Source: an uncultured Collinsella sp. (GTDB lineage Bacteria > Actinomycetota > Coriobacteriia > Coriobacteriales > Coriobacteriaceae). Taken from it: DNA of 31,963 nucleotides. The stretch spans positions 1 to 31,963 of the forward strand of contig CABUVB010000006.1 of assembly GCA_902494815.1 (NCBI GenBank), given 5' to 3'. Positions 7,199-15,476 of this stretch are shown piece after piece. Under the pieces are notes generated by a model. It searched no databases. It worked only from the letters and a program-made list of their open reading frames with translations, and was not told the origin of the DNA. The translations under genes were made by a program, and so were the position numbers. Each line of letters opens with the position of its first letter. The first letter of the stretch is position 1.

Positions 7199-7759
7199 AT
7201 GTCTAACAGCGTTCAGCGTATGGCCAAAGCGGGCGAAAATATCAGGAAGCTTGGCTTTTGCATGGCAGCCGTTTTTGCAGGGATGCTCGTCGCTTTTGCC
7301 GCGTTGGTTGTTTACGTGATCTGGTATGCGGTTGCAAACGTTGCTTCTGTTGATTCTTTCGGTGTCGTGACGCTTCTCGATGGCGGGAGCATCGTTATCC
7401 CAAGCGGGCTGTGCCTGGCACTCGTCGTGGGTGTTTCGCTTGTCGTTTTGTGCGGAATCAGCCATAACATCTCTCGGGGCGTCTCGCCCTTTACCAAGGC
7501 GCATGTGCGGCTTATCCGTGTTCTTGCACTTGCCTTTGCTGTTAACGCCGTGGTTTCGCTTGTTGGTGCCTATGGATCGGTCAATCTCACCATTGGCGGA
7601 CTGGAGCTTTACATCGTGCCTCATTCCTTCGTTATTGAGATTTGCCAAGGCGCTACCTTTGATGCGGGGTCGTTTATCGGCGCAGTTGTCTGTTTGTTTA
7701 TCTCGGCGATCTGGAGTTATGCCTCGCTGCTCCAAGAGCAGTCTGACGAGCTTGTGTAG
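7199..7759 (+). CDS. DUF2975 family membrane protein
   Basis: A 186-residue integral membrane protein with four hydrophobic segments: about residues 18-43, 63-84, 99-122 and 150-172. The arrangement and the ISRGVSPF-type loop are what I recognise as DUF2975. Members are typically paired with a small YozG-like XRE regulator, as here, where the regulator starts 8 bases after this stop. Its biochemical role is unknown; a membrane partner or sensor for the regulator is a guess from the recurring pairing. I chose the ATG at 7199, preceded by GAGGGTGAG, over an upstream in-frame start at 7100. The latter would add 33 Cys-rich residues and run through the dyad at 7146-7177. Confidence 0.75.
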   Translation: MSNSVQRMAKAGENIRKLGFCMAAVFAGMLVAFAALVVYVIWYAVANVASVDSFGVVTLLDGGSIVIPSGLCLALVVGVSLVVLCGISHNISRGVSPFTKAHVRLIRVLALAFAVNAVVSLVGAYGSVNLTIGGLELYIVPHSFVIEICQGATFDAGSFIGAVVCLFISAIWSYASLLQEQSDELV

Positions 7760-7767
7760 GAGGAAAC

Positions 7768-8097
7768 ATGAGCTATCTCATCATTGAGCTTGAGACGCAA
7801 CTGCTTAAGACCAGAAAGACCAGCGCTGATCTGATTCGTGCCACAGGGCATACTCCGGCTAATATTTCTAAGCTAAGAAACGGAAAAATAAAGGCTATTC
7901 GCCTTAAGACGCTTCTCGATATCTGCGATGAACTTGATTGTCAACCGGGAGATATTATTCAGCGCGTGAGTGAGAAAGAGCTTGAGGAGCTTATTGTCGA
8001 ACGCGCAAAAAATGTCGTGAGGCAGATGCGGGATGGCGGAGGCAACGAGGCGTCACTTCCGACATCAGTCTTCGCTGTCGATTTGAGCGACGAGTAG
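7768..8097 (+). CDS. XRE-family (YozG-like) transcriptional regulator
   Basis: A 109-residue DNA-binding protein. Residues about 8-66 form a Cro/CI helix-turn-helix: TSADLIRATGHTPANISKLR, then LKTLLDICDELDCQPGDII, the classic end of small XRE proteins. The tail of about 40 residues is charged and of unknown role. TAGGAGGAAAC gives a strong ribosome-binding site directly after the DUF2975 stop, so the two are co-translated. A terminator follows at 8136. Its position just before the precursor, and the shared AACGATA half-sites at 7171 and 8219, suggest it controls the peptide operon. That link is inference. Confidence 0.85.
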   Translation: MSYLIIELETQLLKTRKTSADLIRATGHTPANISKLRNGKIKAIRLKTLLDICDELDCQPGDIIQRVSEKELEELIVERAKNVVRQMRDGGGNEASLPTSVFAVDLSDE

Positions 8098-8135
8098 CAT
8101 AAAGCGAACAACTATAACGAAATATCAGTGTAGCG

Positions 8136-8168
8136 GAACCCGTGTCTAACACGGGTTCTTTGTTTATT
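8136..8168 (+). terminator. Rho-independent terminator after the XRE gene
   Basis: GAACCCGTGT (8136-8145) pairs with ACACGGGTTC (8149-8158) over a 3-base loop, followed by TTTGTTTATT. It separates the regulator transcript from the precursor promoter just downstream. Confidence 0.88.
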
Positions 8169-8175
8169 AATTATC

Positions 8176-8225
8176 TTGACAAATATAAGTTATCGGCAAA
8201 CAATAACATCAAGAACGAACGATAA
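8176..8225 (+). promoter_or_regulatory. Precursor promoter with overlapping dyad
   Basis: A consensus -35 TTGACA (8176-8181) is followed, after 17 bases, by AACAAT (8199-8204; four of six matches to TATAAT). TTATCG (8190-8195) lies between the boxes and CGATAA (8220-8225) downstream, an inverted pair spaced like a repressor loop or operator. The precursor start codon is at 8243 behind AAAGGAGG. Confidence 0.6.
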
Positions 8226-8242
8226 GAGAAAGGAGGAACGAT

Positions 8243-8371
8243 ATGAGCTGGATTGTCAAACCGAGTTATGTGGACCCCGGTGGTGGGTGTAACGGTTACT
8301 GCAAGAAATTCTGTGGAGCACGCACTTGCGTCAATAACTGCAGCAATAACTACTGTTTAGTTAATCTCTAG
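8243..8371 (+). CDS. Six-cysteine RiPP precursor peptide
   Basis: A 42-residue ORF with a strong ribosome-binding site (AAAGGAGG, 8229-8236) and its own promoter. The putative leader is very short, residues 1-15, ending in DPGGG. The core, residues 16-42, carries cysteines at 16, 20, 24, 29, 33 and 38 (CX3CX3CX4CX3CX4C) with several Asn, Gly and basic residues. Genes for transport and a radical SAM/SPASM maturase follow. I infer a thioether-bridged peptide. Cysteines spread over the whole core recall SCIFF/ranthipeptides or CXXX-repeat peptides more than nested sactipeptides, but the sequence does not match a member I know. A purely disulfide-bonded peptide is the alternative. Leader cleavage site and bioactivity are unknown. 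Confidence 0.82.
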   Translation: MSWIVKPSYVDPGGGCNGYCKKFCGARTCVNNCSNNYCLVNL

Positions 8372-8379
8372 CAGTTGCG

Positions 8380-8416
8380 GCTGCTGCCAGGCGACAGTCT
8401 GGCAGCAGCGGTTTTG
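8380..8416 (+). terminator. Attenuating stem-loop between precursor and operon
   Basis: GCTGCTGCCAG (8380-8390) pairs perfectly with CTGGCAGCAGC (8399-8409), followed by GGTTTTGTTATC. Placed 9 bases after the precursor stop and 24 before the next start codon, it likely lets most transcripts end after the precursor and protects that short mRNA, as in many bacteriocin operons. Confidence 0.82.
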
Positions 8417-8439
8417 TTATCAAGCAGAACGGGAGGCCA

Positions 8440-9165
8440 ATGAGCGCATCAGCGATAAAGCTATCAATGGTGTCAAAGCGCTATGGAAAACGGCGTGTGT
8501 TGCATGACGTTTCCTTCGAGGTGGATCAGTCTGAGCTTTGCGCCCTTGTTGGTGCAAACGGGGCGGGCAAAAGCACGCTTATTAAAATAGTGCTGGGCCT
8601 CTGTGAGCCATCGTCGGGGAGCGTGGAGCTCTTTGGAGGCAAGTCGAAAAAAGAGCTGAGCCTGATGCGGACGCGTGTCGGCTATGTGCCAGATTCCAGC
8701 GGAGCATACCAATCCCTCAGTGCGGCTGAAAATCTTCGGATCCGATGTGCGGAATGGGGGCTCGATGAGAAACGTGAGGTTCCTCGCGTCTTGGGCCTAG
8801 TCGGGCTGGACGTCGATGAGAAAAAGAGCGTGAGCAGTTTTTCTCTGGGAATGAAACGGCGACTGGATATAGCTACGGCTTTATTGGGCGACACCGACGT
8901 ACTAATTTTCGATGAGCCGGCAAATGGATTGGATCCGTTGGGCATCGAGAGTATATGGGCCCTTATCGGTCGATTGAATCGAGAGCAGGGTAAGACCATG
9001 CTCATCTCTAGTCATGATTTGGATGAGTTGGCATCGGTTGCAACAAGCTGCCTGTTTATTCATGACGGCGAACTGCTAAAAAAGGAATCGATGGACGTCA
9101 TAAGGGATGAGGCGTCGTCCCTAAAAGAGTATTACAGGCGCTTGATGAAGGCGGTCTCGCTATGA
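8440..9165 (+). CDS. ABC transporter ATP-binding protein (BcrA/LanF type)
   Basis: A 241-residue ATPase. Walker A reads GANGAGKST near residue 40. The signature is FSLGMKRR, the degenerate form usual in the BcrA/NatA group; Walker B is LIFDEPANGLDP, and the switch His is in SSHDLDE. It energises the two membrane proteins that follow: its stop overlaps the next start as ATGA (9162-9165). ATPases of this type with two six-helix permeases commonly give self-immunity to bacteriocins (LanFEG) or resistance to peptide antibiotics. In this locus, immunity to the encoded peptide is the natural inference. GGGAGG precedes the ATG. Confidence 0.9.
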   Translation: MSASAIKLSMVSKRYGKRRVLHDVSFEVDQSELCALVGANGAGKSTLIKIVLGLCEPSSGSVELFGGKSKKELSLMRTRVGYVPDSSGAYQSLSAAENLRIRCAEWGLDEKREVPRVLGLVGLDVDEKKSVSSFSLGMKRRLDIATALLGDTDVLIFDEPANGLDPLGIESIWALIGRLNREQGKTMLISSHDLDELASVATSCLFIHDGELLKKESMDVIRDEASSLKEYYRRLMKAVSL

Positions 9166-9986
9166 AGCGGGCGATCCATCCCATAAAGGCGGATATGATG
9201 CGTTTGCACAGGATATTTCCGGCGCAGTTTGGTCTTGCGCTTATGCTGACGTTCGGCCTTCTCTTCGGCATCTTTCTAAAAAACGGAACAACGTTGCTAG
9301 CCTTTGGCTATGGCGTTTGTGGGGAGGATATTGGTTTCCTCTGGAATGCAATCGATCCTTCTGCGCCTGATGAGTCCCTTGCGCGCAGCGCTTTTGCCGG
9401 TACATCCCTGTTCGTTCCACTCATCGTTTGTTTGGTGCTTTTACAGGAGCATGGCTATAAAGAGGGGCACCGAATTTCTTCGGCAAGAGGTCTCAACCGC
9501 TTTTATGGGGCTCTAGCCCATGCATTTTCGTCTGCTTTAATAATTGGCGCAGCGTATAGCGCGCTTTGCCTTCTTCTTTTTGCAATAGCCATAATACGTG
9601 GAGGGCATAACTACTCGCACAACATACTAACTGTATTTTTGCCTGCAATGATAGTCAACGCCGTATTGGTGATATCGGTTGCGCTGGAGACGGTGACTAT
9701 CTATCGGATAACGGGCAGCGCTGTATTGAGCGGGGCCGTGGTGATAGTTGGATTTGTCATGAGCTTGACGCTCTACGGAGCCTTCCTTCAGGCACCTATA
9801 CCATCCTTGCGATGGATTTTCCTTCTTCCGGGGCCGTATCTTGGAGTCGGATGTGCCCTTGGGTATAGCGATATGGGCCAGCTGACGCTTCTGGGATATG
9901 GCGTGGCAGCCAGCTGTCTATCGGTATTGATTTACGCTCTCGTGAGCTTTCGTGCCGGGGGTGTGTTCAATGGCTCGTCAGATTAA
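9162..9986 (+). CDS. ABC transporter permease, immunity-type (first)
   Basis: A 274-residue hydrophobic protein with about six membrane segments, the first near residues 22-40 after a short basic N-terminus and the last near 240-262. Start and stop overlap its neighbours, giving tight translational coupling: ATGA with the ATPase, and a 17-base overlap with the next permease. I do not recognise a named family by sequence. The call rests on topology, size and position directly behind an ABC ATPase, an arrangement like LanE/LanG. It is AT-richer than flanking housekeeping genes and uses ATA codons that those genes largely avoid. Confidence 0.75.
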   Translation: MKRAIHPIKADMMRLHRIFPAQFGLALMLTFGLLFGIFLKNGTTLLAFGYGVCGEDIGFLWNAIDPSAPDESLARSAFAGTSLFVPLIVCLVLLQEHGYKEGHRISSARGLNRFYGALAHAFSSALIIGAAYSALCLLLFAIAIIRGGHNYSHNILTVFLPAMIVNAVLVISVALETVTIYRITGSAVLSGAVVIVGFVMSLTLYGAFLQAPIPSLRWIFLLPGPYLGVGCALGYSDMGQLTLLGYGVAASCLSVLIYALVSFRAGGVFNGSSD

Positions 9987-10788
9987 AAGATTCCTCCATT
10001 CAGAATGGAAGCATGTGAGCAAATGGGCGTACGCCTTAATCCTGGTAATTTATGCGTGCATGGTGGTATTGCAGCTTAATTCTTTCCCGATGTGGCTCTG
10101 TGGCCTCCGTGAGAACAGTTTCTTGGGCTTTTTCCCAGACCCGACGCTTCGGCTATCGGCGGAGGATGCCCTTCTATTTGGTAATGCAGAGGTTTTTCGC
10201 GGTCTGCTGTTCAACGTAGCCCCGTTGGCTCATGCATTGTTCTTTCCGTTCATCGCTGCTTGTATTGTGCCGCGCTTTGTCAGTTCGGGCTTTGTCGAGG
10301 AGCCGTGGGGGCTGTCAGAGGCTCGGGGAGGGAAGCGGGCGTGCGTTACCGTTGCGCGAGCGGTGCTGTCTTCTTTCGCCCTATTGGGCGCGTTTATCCT
10401 GTCAAGTGTCGTTTTGTACTGTCTTAACTGTGCAATCGTTTTGGATGCTCAGCAGTATTTCAACCTGAATATATTTTGCGATCGACTTCTTCTGGCGAGT
10501 GCCGTCTGCCTTGCATATGTGGTCTCTTGCGTGATCGCTGTTTCCTATTTTGGGGCCGGCTTCGGTCCGATTGGCATGCTGCTGCTTGTCAACGTCGTAG
10601 CGATCTACATACAGCTCGGGGCCAATTCCATGCTTCCGCTTCCGGCCTCGATGCTCATGTGGATTTGCGGCGTGACCCCGTTGGAGGATGGTCAATGCAC
10701 CTCGATTTTAATTGACTGCCTGATTAACGTAGCAAGCGTTCTTGCCATTTGCTTTACCGTCGACCAATTGCGGTCGAGATTTCTTTGA
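9970..10788 (+). CDS. ABC transporter permease, immunity-type (second)
   Basis: A 272-residue membrane protein with about six hydrophobic segments and a short basic cytosolic start (MARQIKRFLHSEWKHVSK), typical of LanE/LanG-like ABC-2 subunits. I chose the ATG at 9970, preceded by GGGGGTG, over an in-frame GTG at 9952 that has no ribosome-binding site. It overlaps the end of the first permease by 17 bases. The two permeases are not obviously similar to each other, which fits a heterodimeric channel. Function as immunity or export partner of the ATPase at 8440 is inferred from order alone. Confidence 0.72.
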   Translation: MARQIKRFLHSEWKHVSKWAYALILVIYACMVVLQLNSFPMWLCGLRENSFLGFFPDPTLRLSAEDALLFGNAEVFRGLLFNVAPLAHALFFPFIAACIVPRFVSSGFVEEPWGLSEARGGKRACVTVARAVLSSFALLGAFILSSVVLYCLNCAIVLDAQQYFNLNIFCDRLLLASAVCLAYVVSCVIAVSYFGAGFGPIGMLLLVNVVAIYIQLGANSMLPLPASMLMWICGVTPLEDGQCTSILIDCLINVASVLAICFTVDQLRSRFL

Positions 10789-10809
10789 TTGTTTGTGAGG
10801 GATAAACAT

Positions 10810-12102
10810 ATGAGGCCGTCTCAATACAACCTGATTGAAAACCACGGCGAAAGAACGCTGGTGATGAATGCGAAGACCGGTGCGATCCTTTCGTTGGATA
10901 AACAACATGCAGAAAGTATGTGCCGCATGGTATCGGGAACCGAATGGGAGCCAAATGAATTGCGCGAAGCGTTGCTTCAAGGAGGAATGCTGCTAGAAGA
11001 TGATCGTGACGAAAAAGAGGAAATGAAGGCGATGGGCCGTCTTGTTCGATTTTCCAATCGTTCTCTAGGCATGACGATAGCCCCGACATTGGAGTGCAAC
11101 TTCTGTTGCCCATACTGTTATGAAAAAGGACAACGCAAAACGACAATGACTCCGGAGGTTGAAGACCGGCTTGTCTCATTCGTGAAGGAGCGTTCACGGG
11201 GGCTGAGCGAGCTTGAGATCAGTTGGTATGGTGGAGAGCCGTTGCTGCAAGTCGATAGAATTCAGCGGCTTACGGAGCGTATAAAGGCAATCCTTAATCC
11301 AGAGTGCTCCTATTCGGCATCCATCGTTACAAATGGATATCTTCTGACGCCAGAAGTGGCCGAGACTCTCGCGGCTTGTGACGTCAAGATGGCTCAAATA
11401 ACCTTGGACGGGTCTCGAAAGGACCACGATTCTCGGCGGTTCTTGCGGAACGGACAGCCGACGTACGATGCGATTCTAGACAACGTTTCTAAAGTCACGC
11501 ATCTGTTGGATATTTCTATCAGGTGCAATGTCGATGCCCATAACATTGTCGGTGCTGGCGATTTGCTGGATGCACTCGAGGAAAAGGGCCTTAAAAACAA
11601 GGTTGGATTCTATCTGGCGCCTGTCGACAATATTAACGATACGTGCCCAAGTGACAGTAGTTGTTTTTCGATGGAGGCGTTTTCTCAGGAAGAGCTGGAC
11701 TTTTATAGTCATGCAGTTGATAGGGGGTTCTACGTTGACCTGACGGTGCGCTTTAATCCGGCTATATGTGGCGCCGTTTGTGCAGGGTCGTTTGTAGTGG
11801 ATCCGGAGGGCTATCTTTATAAATGTTGGGACGAAATCGGGATGCGTGAACGCTGCGTCGGCACGCTTGCCGAAGGGCCGAGGATGAATGCTCAGCTGGT
11901 CCAATGGCTAAACTATGAGCCGAGCGATCATGAGTGTGAAGAGTGTTTTGCCTATCCCTCATGCATGGGAGGTTGCCCTAATCACGCTCTTCATGGAGGG
12001 TCAAAACAGTGCGTATCTCAAAGGTATCAGGTGCGCCAACGAATGATTTTGACCGAGAAGGCTCAGCGATTGCTTTCGGAACTGGATTCAGCTCATGTTT
12101 AA
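10810..12102 (+). CDS. Radical SAM/SPASM peptide maturase
   Basis: A 430-residue enzyme, presumed to install thioether links on the precursor at 8243. Residues about 4-75 form an N-terminal region like those of SCIFF and Cys-rich-peptide maturases, where such a region binds the leader. The radical SAM cluster is C96-X3-C100-X2-C103 (CNFCCPYC), followed by YGGEPLL for SAM binding. The last 120 residues are Cys-rich and match a SPASM domain binding extra [4Fe-4S] clusters: CGAVCAG, YKCWDE, CEECFAYPSCMGGCPNH, then a final Cys. The ATG at 10810 has GAGGG 8 bases upstream; a TTG at 10789 does not. It overlaps the exporter gene by 8 bases. Confidence 0.9.
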   Translation: MRPSQYNLIENHGERTLVMNAKTGAILSLDKQHAESMCRMVSGTEWEPNELREALLQGGMLLEDDRDEKEEMKAMGRLVRFSNRSLGMTIAPTLECNFCCPYCYEKGQRKTTMTPEVEDRLVSFVKERSRGLSELEISWYGGEPLLQVDRIQRLTERIKAILNPECSYSASIVTNGYLLTPEVAETLAACDVKMAQITLDGSRKDHDSRRFLRNGQPTYDAILDNVSKVTHLLDISIRCNVDAHNIVGAGDLLDALEEKGLKNKVGFYLAPVDNINDTCPSDSSCFSMEAFSQEELDFYSHAVDRGFYVDLTVRFNPAICGAVCAGSFVVDPEGYLYKCWDEIGMRERCVGTLAEGPRMNAQLVQWLNYEPSDHECEECFAYPSCMGGCPNHALHGGSKQCVSQRYQVRQRMILTEKAQRLLSELDSAHV

Positions 12103-13714
12103 TCTCTGCGCAAGAACAATAATCAAGAATCCAAAGTATATAACCTATCTTCTAATGTGCCTGCTCTCGCTTGTGGTTGGTCTCGCAATTCCTTTTCTGA
12201 CGGGACAACTGGTCAACAACTTTGTCGGTGTCGCGCGAGATGGGGAAAGCGCAATCGCCATCGGCGCTGAGATAGCAGCGCTGGGTATTGTGCGAGCCGG
12301 TTTGAATTGCGTCAGTGAGCTGGTCTATGTCGATCTGCAAACACATGTGGGATTTGCATTGAATGAAGAGGTGATAAGTCACGTTCAAAGACTACCACGG
12401 GCTTTCTTTTCTAATTTTGATGCGTCATATTACAACCAACAGATTAATCATGACGCTAACGATTTGGTGATATTTGTTATAAACGCAAGTGTCCAAAGCG
12501 TGAGCAATATAGTGACGTTGCTTGTGGTGTTTGTTGTCCTGGCGACCATAAACGGTCACCTGGCAATGCTGTGTATGGCTCTGGGCATAATAGGTGGCGC
12601 GGTCTATTCGCTTTTCAAAAAGTGTTTGTTCGCAAGAAGTTTCGAGGCTCAAGAGCAGGAGGCTCGATTCTTTTCCGATCTGGAGAAGCAGCTTAGCAAC
12701 GCACAATTTATCCGCAGACATGTTCTATTCGAGGTTTTCAAGCAAAGGCTTGAGCACTCTTTTGCAGAGCTATATCGTTGCGTTTATCAGAACCAGCAAA
12801 TTAATGCGACCTTTACGTTTGCCAACACTGCCGTCACATCTTTGGCACAGGGTGGGATCTTGATCCTGGGCGCAAAGGAAGTTCTCGACGGCAATTTGCT
12901 GCCTGGCTATCTTATGACGGCGCTAAGCTATTACTCCTATTATTCTTCGGCTATTGAATTCTTCCTTGCGCTGGGCAAGGACTATCAAACGTCAAAAGTA
13001 TCCTACGAGCGTTTGCGGCGCTTGCTGGACATGCCAGAGGACTCAAACGGGGCCATTATCCTCGCCGATGTTTACGAGGTGAGCTGTTCCGAGCTGGCGT
13101 ATAGCTATCCTGGGTCTGAAAAAACCGCGTTCAGAGACATTCGAGCTTCTTTGGAAAAAGGAAAGGTATACGGAATCGTTGGGCCGAACGGTTCCGGTAA
13201 GAGCACGCTGCTGGATGTGATAAGCGGTTGCGATCCAGAAAACTGCAAGGGTGATATTTGGATTAACGACAAGCCCCTGAGCTCTCTGGACCGCTATGCG
13301 CTGCGGAAGCGCAATATCGGGATTACTGAGCAGGAGCCGCCCCTGACCGAGGGGTCGATACGGGACAATTTAACTCTTTGCTGCAGAAGCACTGAAGAGC
13401 GTGACCTTGAGAGCCTCATTGAGAGAATGGGGCTTAAAAAGATGGTCGATTCAAGTGGTGGACTTGATGTCGAGCTGGACGATAAGCAGAACAACATTTC
13501 AGGAGGGGAGAAGCAAAAAATAGCGATAATTCGCCAGCTGCTGAAAAACCCGGACGTGATGATGTTTGATGAGCCGACATCTGCACTTGACAGTCAAAGC
13601 AAGCAGGCGTTTATCGAAATCCTTAAGGAAAGAAAGGGGCGACATATCACGGTCATCGCTACGCACGACCCTGTGCTTATTTCGGCATGCGATGAAGTGA
13701 TTGAAATTGCCTGA
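12095..13714 (+). CDS. ABC exporter (fused membrane and ATPase domains), no peptidase domain
   Basis: A 539-residue half-transporter. Residues about 10-300 hold six membrane segments of the type I exporter fold. The nucleotide-binding domain has Walker A GPNGSGKS (363-370), signature NISGGEKQK, Walker B VMMFDEPTSALD, and switch His in ATHDP. It would dimerise and export the modified peptide. There is no N-terminal C39 peptidase domain, so leader removal must use another protease, either outside this window or a general one. Translation is coupled to the maturase (8-base overlap, start at 12095). It is the last gene of the operon; a strong terminator follows. A lipid or small-molecule role cannot be excluded from sequence alone. 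Confidence 0.88.
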   Translation: MFNLCARTIIKNPKYITYLLMCLLSLVVGLAIPFLTGQLVNNFVGVARDGESAIAIGAEIAALGIVRAGLNCVSELVYVDLQTHVGFALNEEVISHVQRLPRAFFSNFDASYYNQQINHDANDLVIFVINASVQSVSNIVTLLVVFVVLATINGHLAMLCMALGIIGGAVYSLFKKCLFARSFEAQEQEARFFSDLEKQLSNAQFIRRHVLFEVFKQRLEHSFAELYRCVYQNQQINATFTFANTAVTSLAQGGILILGAKEVLDGNLLPGYLMTALSYYSYYSSAIEFFLALGKDYQTSKVSYERLRRLLDMPEDSNGAIILADVYEVSCSELAYSYPGSEKTAFRDIRASLEKGKVYGIVGPNGSGKSTLLDVISGCDPENCKGDIWINDKPLSSLDRYALRKRNIGITEQEPPLTEGSIRDNLTLCCRSTEERDLESLIERMGLKKMVDSSGGLDVELDDKQNNISGGEKQKIAIIRQLLKNPDVMMFDEPTSALDSQSKQAFIEILKERKGRHITVIATHDPVLISACDEVIEIA

Positions 13715-13744
13715 CGGGTTAGTGGACCAAGCATATCAAATTCA

Positions 13745-13776
13745 GGGGGCGGGCACTGTAGCTGGTGCCCGCCCCC
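13745..13776. terminator. Bidirectional terminator closing the RiPP island
   Basis: GGGGGCGGGCAC (13745-13756) pairs perfectly with GTGCCCGCCCCC (13765-13776) across an 8-base loop, followed by TTCT. It lies between the converging exporter and C26 hydrolase genes and can serve both. It also marks the return to high-GC DNA. Confidence 0.82.
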
Positions 13777-13814
13777 TTCTGGCATAGAAGGCTTTAGCTT
13801 GTGTGGAGCGTAAG

Positions 13815-14624
13815 CTAGCGGGCCTGCTTTACCTTGGCTGCCGCCTCGACAAACGACTTCCACAGGTTAAAGTCGGTTTCGAGCGTCTTCCACGTGTACT
13901 CAGGGTGCCATTGCACGCCTAGGCAAAACGGCTGGCCTTCGACTTCGATGCACTCGGGAACGCCGTCGGTTGCCTTGGCGACCAAACGCGTGCTTTTGCC
14001 CAGACGATCGACGCAGCAGTGATGTGCCGAGTTGGTCTGGATCAGCCTGTGCCCGCCAACCGCGCGCTCCAGCAGCGAGCCCGGCACGACCTCGACGGGA
14101 TGCACGGGGTCGTTGAGCACGTGGGTGTGGCGCCACTGCGTGCGGCCCTCGCGAGCACCCAGGCTCGGCACATCCATGCACAGGGTGCCGCCAGTGGCGA
14201 CATTGAGCAGCTGCGTGCCGCGACAGGTGGTAAAGAGCGGCTTTTTGGCGCGGAGTGCCTCGTCGACCAGCTTAAACTCAAAACTATCGCGGATCTCGCA
14301 GCAAAGGGTGGGGTCGTAGGGTCGATCATCGCCCCAACGTTTGGGATTGACATCGGGGCCGCCGGGAATGGCGATACCGTCAGCGATTTCAACGTAATGA
14401 CGGATGACCTCAATGTCCTCGGTGATGGACATCTGCAACGGCAGGCCGCCGGCGGCAAGGATGGCATCGACAAAGACGCTGGCGATCTCCTCGTTGGGGG
14501 AGAGTGTCTCGCTCAAAAACGGCTTTGCCTCTTCCCAGCGCGGCGCGACGAGGATGAGTGGGCGGTCGGCGGGGGCGACGTCGACATGCGGGGTGTAGGA
14601 CGATGAAGTGCGAGTTCCGATCAT
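13815..14624 (-). CDS. Peptidase C26 / class I glutamine amidotransferase-like hydrolase
   Basis: A 269-residue cytosolic enzyme of the gamma-glutamyl hydrolase (C26, PuuD-like) group. The nucleophile Cys lies in TTCRGTQLLNV, and the His-Glu pair in QWHPEY. The IPGGPDVNPKRWG segment is also characteristic. These enzymes hydrolyse gamma-glutamyl amides such as gamma-glutamyl-GABA. The gene is the last on the minus strand after the ABC importer, 51 bases past the ATPase, so it probably belongs to that operon. The imported compound may then be a gamma-glutamyl amide or glutamine-like molecule; that is inference. The ATG at 14624 has only a weak upstream ribosome-binding site, and the first 20 residues look unconserved. 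Confidence 0.85.
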   Translation of the reverse strand: MIGTRTSSSYTPHVDVAPADRPLILVAPRWEEAKPFLSETLSPNEEIASVFVDAILAAGGLPLQMSITEDIEVIRHYVEIADGIAIPGGPDVNPKRWGDDRPYDPTLCCEIRDSFEFKLVDEALRAKKPLFTTCRGTQLLNVATGGTLCMDVPSLGAREGRTQWRHTHVLNDPVHPVEVVPGSLLERAVGGHRLIQTNSAHHCCVDRLGKSTRLVAKATDGVPECIEVEGQPFCLGVQWHPEYTWKTLETDFNLWKSFVEAAAKVKQAR

Positions 14625-14675
14625 AGGTGTAACTTTCGAGTTTGGATGGGCATGGCTGGCGGGTGGGCGGTCTGG

Positions 14676-15440
<765 letters not shown>

Positions 15441-15476
15441 GGTGCTCGGCTCCTTATGACTAGAAATGGTAAATCG

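Noticed and set aside
10789..10809. Upstream TTG start for the radical SAM maturase
   Set aside because: No ribosome-binding site; the ATG at 10810 has GAGGG at ideal spacing.
7100..13776. Prophage or integrative element
   Set aside because: No integrase, transposase, phage structural gene, tRNA or flanking direct repeats were found; only base composition suggests transfer.
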